Of a stretch of 64,000 bases of DNA, positions 62,580 through 64,000 are shown one piece after another. How positions within the stretch are numbered: position 1 is the stretch's first letter; the number at the start of each line of letters is the position of its first letter. The stretch covers positions 1,302,001-1,366,000 of the forward strand of contig CP179201.1 in NCBI GenBank assembly GCA_051201605.1, given 5' to 3'. The notes under the pieces were generated by a model. That model made no database searches and was not told the origin of the DNA. It saw nothing but the letters and a program-made list of their open reading frames with translations. The position numbers and the translations under genes were made by a program. This DNA is from CABZJG01 sp902512685 (GTDB taxonomy: Bacteria; Pseudomonadota; Alphaproteobacteria; Rhodobacterales; Rhodobacteraceae).

Positions 62580-63538
62580 GTGATCCTTACACTTATTATT
62601 TTTCTGGCCGTTTTACTGCTTTGGGTTTTTGGATCAAGAGAACTGGCAGACCTGAAATGGAGTTTTGATGAGAATTCTTTGGGTGCCGACTTGGATAATT
62701 ATCTAAAAACCGCCGAATCCAAGCTGCCGGATATAGTGCCCGGAACAGAGAAACGCATTATTTGGCATGGAAAACCGCATCAAAAGACGCCTGTTTCAAT
62801 TGTATACCTACATGGGTTTTCAGCGAGTTCAGAAGAAATTAGGCCTGTTCCAGATCAGGTGGCGCAATCATTAGGCGCTAACCTATATTTTGCCCGTTTG
62901 ACCGGCCACGGTCGTTCGGGGGGGCAATGGCTGACGCAACAGTGGCCAGTTGGATGCACGATACAGCAGAGGCTTTGGCAATTGGGAGGCGCATTGGAGC
63001 GCGCGTATTGCTTATATCAACGTCAACTGGCGGAACATTGTCAGCCGCTGCGGCCTGTGACCCCATCCTCTCAAAGGCTGTGGCAGGAATGGTCTTTGTT
63101 GCTCCAAACTTTGGCGTTAATAATGCAGCCGCCAGATTATTAACCTGGCCATTTGCCCGAACCTGGATACCTCTACTGGTGGGCCGAGAGCGGCGTGTTG
63201 AGACGCTAAGTCCTGAACATGGTAGATTTTGGACAAATGTTTATCCTATCGTGGCAACGCTGCCAATGGCGGCCCTGGTTCGAAAGGTTATCGGAAAGAG
63301 TTTTAGTAAAGTCAGCATACCGGCGTTTTTTATCATGTCAGAGAAAGATCAAGTTGTACGCCCAGATATGATCGAGAGAATTGCTAAGTGTTGGGGCGGC
63401 CAAAAACAGGTTCTTAAAGTGGTCCCGGGCCCAAATGATGATGCAGAAGCGCATGTATTGGCAGGCGATATTTTATCTCCAGATTTAACCCAACAGGTGG
63501 TTGAAAAAATTCTTGATTGGTTCAAATCAATAAAATAG
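62580..63538 (+). pseudogene. Alpha/beta hydrolase split by a frameshift at a G run
   Basis: The N-terminal part has a membrane anchor (ILTLIIFLAVLLLWVFG) and YLHGFSASSEEIRP, then ARLTGHGRSGG. The frame shifts at seven G (62918-62924). The next frame continues MADATVASWMHDTAEALAIG, the nucleophile region LISTSTGGTLS and SEKDQVVRP with the acid residue, to 63538. One extra G would join them into about 320 residues. The likely start is a GTG at 62580 with GGAGGG upstream. It may be a sequencing error, a pseudogene or phase variation. Confidence 0.75.
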
Positions 63539-63616
63539 AAATCCGGAAATTATTTTTTATCCTTGATGTAACAGCAGACTCTTTCGCTTTAAAAATGGGG
63601 CTTTGGGCTTAATAAA

Positions 63617-63925
63617 ATGATACAGCACTGTGTGTTTTTAAATTTGAAAAATGATACTACTTTAGACGCTGTAAAAGAAGTTATGGTTGAGCTTTCAAGT
63701 CTTGTGGGTAGGCTTGAAGGATTTCAAGATTTCAAGTTTGGCCAAAATTTAGATTTTGAAAATAAATCTCCGGAATTCGGCTATGGGTTTGTGGCCACTT
63801 TTGCAAACCGAACGGCGTTGCAAAGGTATGCAAATGATCCGCAGCATATGGCTTTGGGGGGGCGACTGGTGGAAATGTGTGTCAACGGGCCTCATGGAAT
63901 TATTGTCTTTGACTTATCTGTCTGA
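63617..63925 (+). CDS. Stress-responsive alpha/beta-barrel (Dabb) protein
   Basis: 102 residues. It begins MIQHCVFLNLKNDT and contains FKFGQNLDFENKS, FGYGFVATFANRTALQRYAN and the final IIVFDL strand, the dimeric Dabb ferredoxin-like fold. Members act as small ligand-binding or cyclase-like proteins. The function is unknown. Confidence 0.8.
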   Translation: MIQHCVFLNLKNDTTLDAVKEVMVELSSLVGRLEGFQDFKFGQNLDFENKSPEFGYGFVATFANRTALQRYANDPQHMALGGRLVEMCVNGPHGIIVFDLSV

Positions 63926-64000
63926 TCCAAGTGATCAATGCAGAATAAAAATTATCTGAAAAACCTAGACGCACCTTTAAAGAAGTGAATTATCTAATAT

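Noticed and set aside
1..64000. CRISPR array, restriction-modification or known defence system
   Set aside because: No regularly spaced identical repeats of spacer length and no methylase, nuclease or abortive-infection genes were seen.

Overview
The window reads as part of a marine alphaproteobacterial chromosome, most likely Rhodobacteraceae (roseobacter group). The right-hand backbone carries a typical rhodobacterial order (SPOR lipoprotein, D,D-carboxypeptidase, tmk, holB, tatD, PhnP-like hydrolase) and a FliM/FliN-type switch protein of the kind found in that family. Backbone genes look AT-rich, whereas most island cargo genes look clearly more GC-rich. No counts were computed.

Layout. 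Positions 1-3.8 kb hold a cut-off GntR regulator, an IS3 stub, and a primase-helicase gene followed by a repeat cluster that looks like a replication origin. Positions 3849-5721 are a small unit with perfect 113-bp inverted ends, containing a tyrosine recombinase and an unknown gene. Positions 5705-42260 are a 36.5-kb genomic island inserted at the 3' end of a tRNA-Ser(UGA) gene (42247-42336). It is bounded by 17-bp direct repeats and by matching arm-type integrase sites. Its left end carries integrase, AlpA-like regulator, split primase/helicase and a second origin-like repeat cluster, so it resembles a P4-type or tycheposon-like element that carries metabolic cargo.

Cargo A (11.4-24.2 kb) appears to import and degrade a nitrogen compound. 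It has a branched-chain-amino-acid-type ABC transporter with a rare permease-ATPase-ATPase fusion, a PLP decarboxylase, a ureohydrolase, a class III aminotransferase, an Ldh2-type dehydrogenase, two SDRs, a SRPBCC protein and a TetR regulator. The order amino acid, amine, loss of urea, transamination suggests a guanidino amino acid, but the substrate is not known. Cargo B (24.9-41.5 kb) is a sugar or sugar-acid regulon. A GntR regulator lies between two divergent operons carrying two complete ribose-type ABC transporters, a lactonase, several dehydrogenases, an RraA-family protein and the DgoK/DgoA pair. No sugar-acid dehydratase is present. Cargo B is bracketed by two IS6-family transposase remnants, each followed by 12-bp-spaced arm-like repeats, so it may be an older element nested in the island.

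The backbone at 42.5-64 kb is core metabolism (acs, metF/metR with a MetR box, cspA, thrS) plus a bufferin-type cluster (DUF2282 peptide, DUF692 MNIO enzyme, DUF2063 partner, DoxX). Its precursor lacks one expected Cys and has a shifted leader. Three backbone genes (FliM/N-like, bufA leader, alpha/beta hydrolase) are each broken by what looks like one missing base in a homopolymer run. These could be real lesions or sequencing errors.
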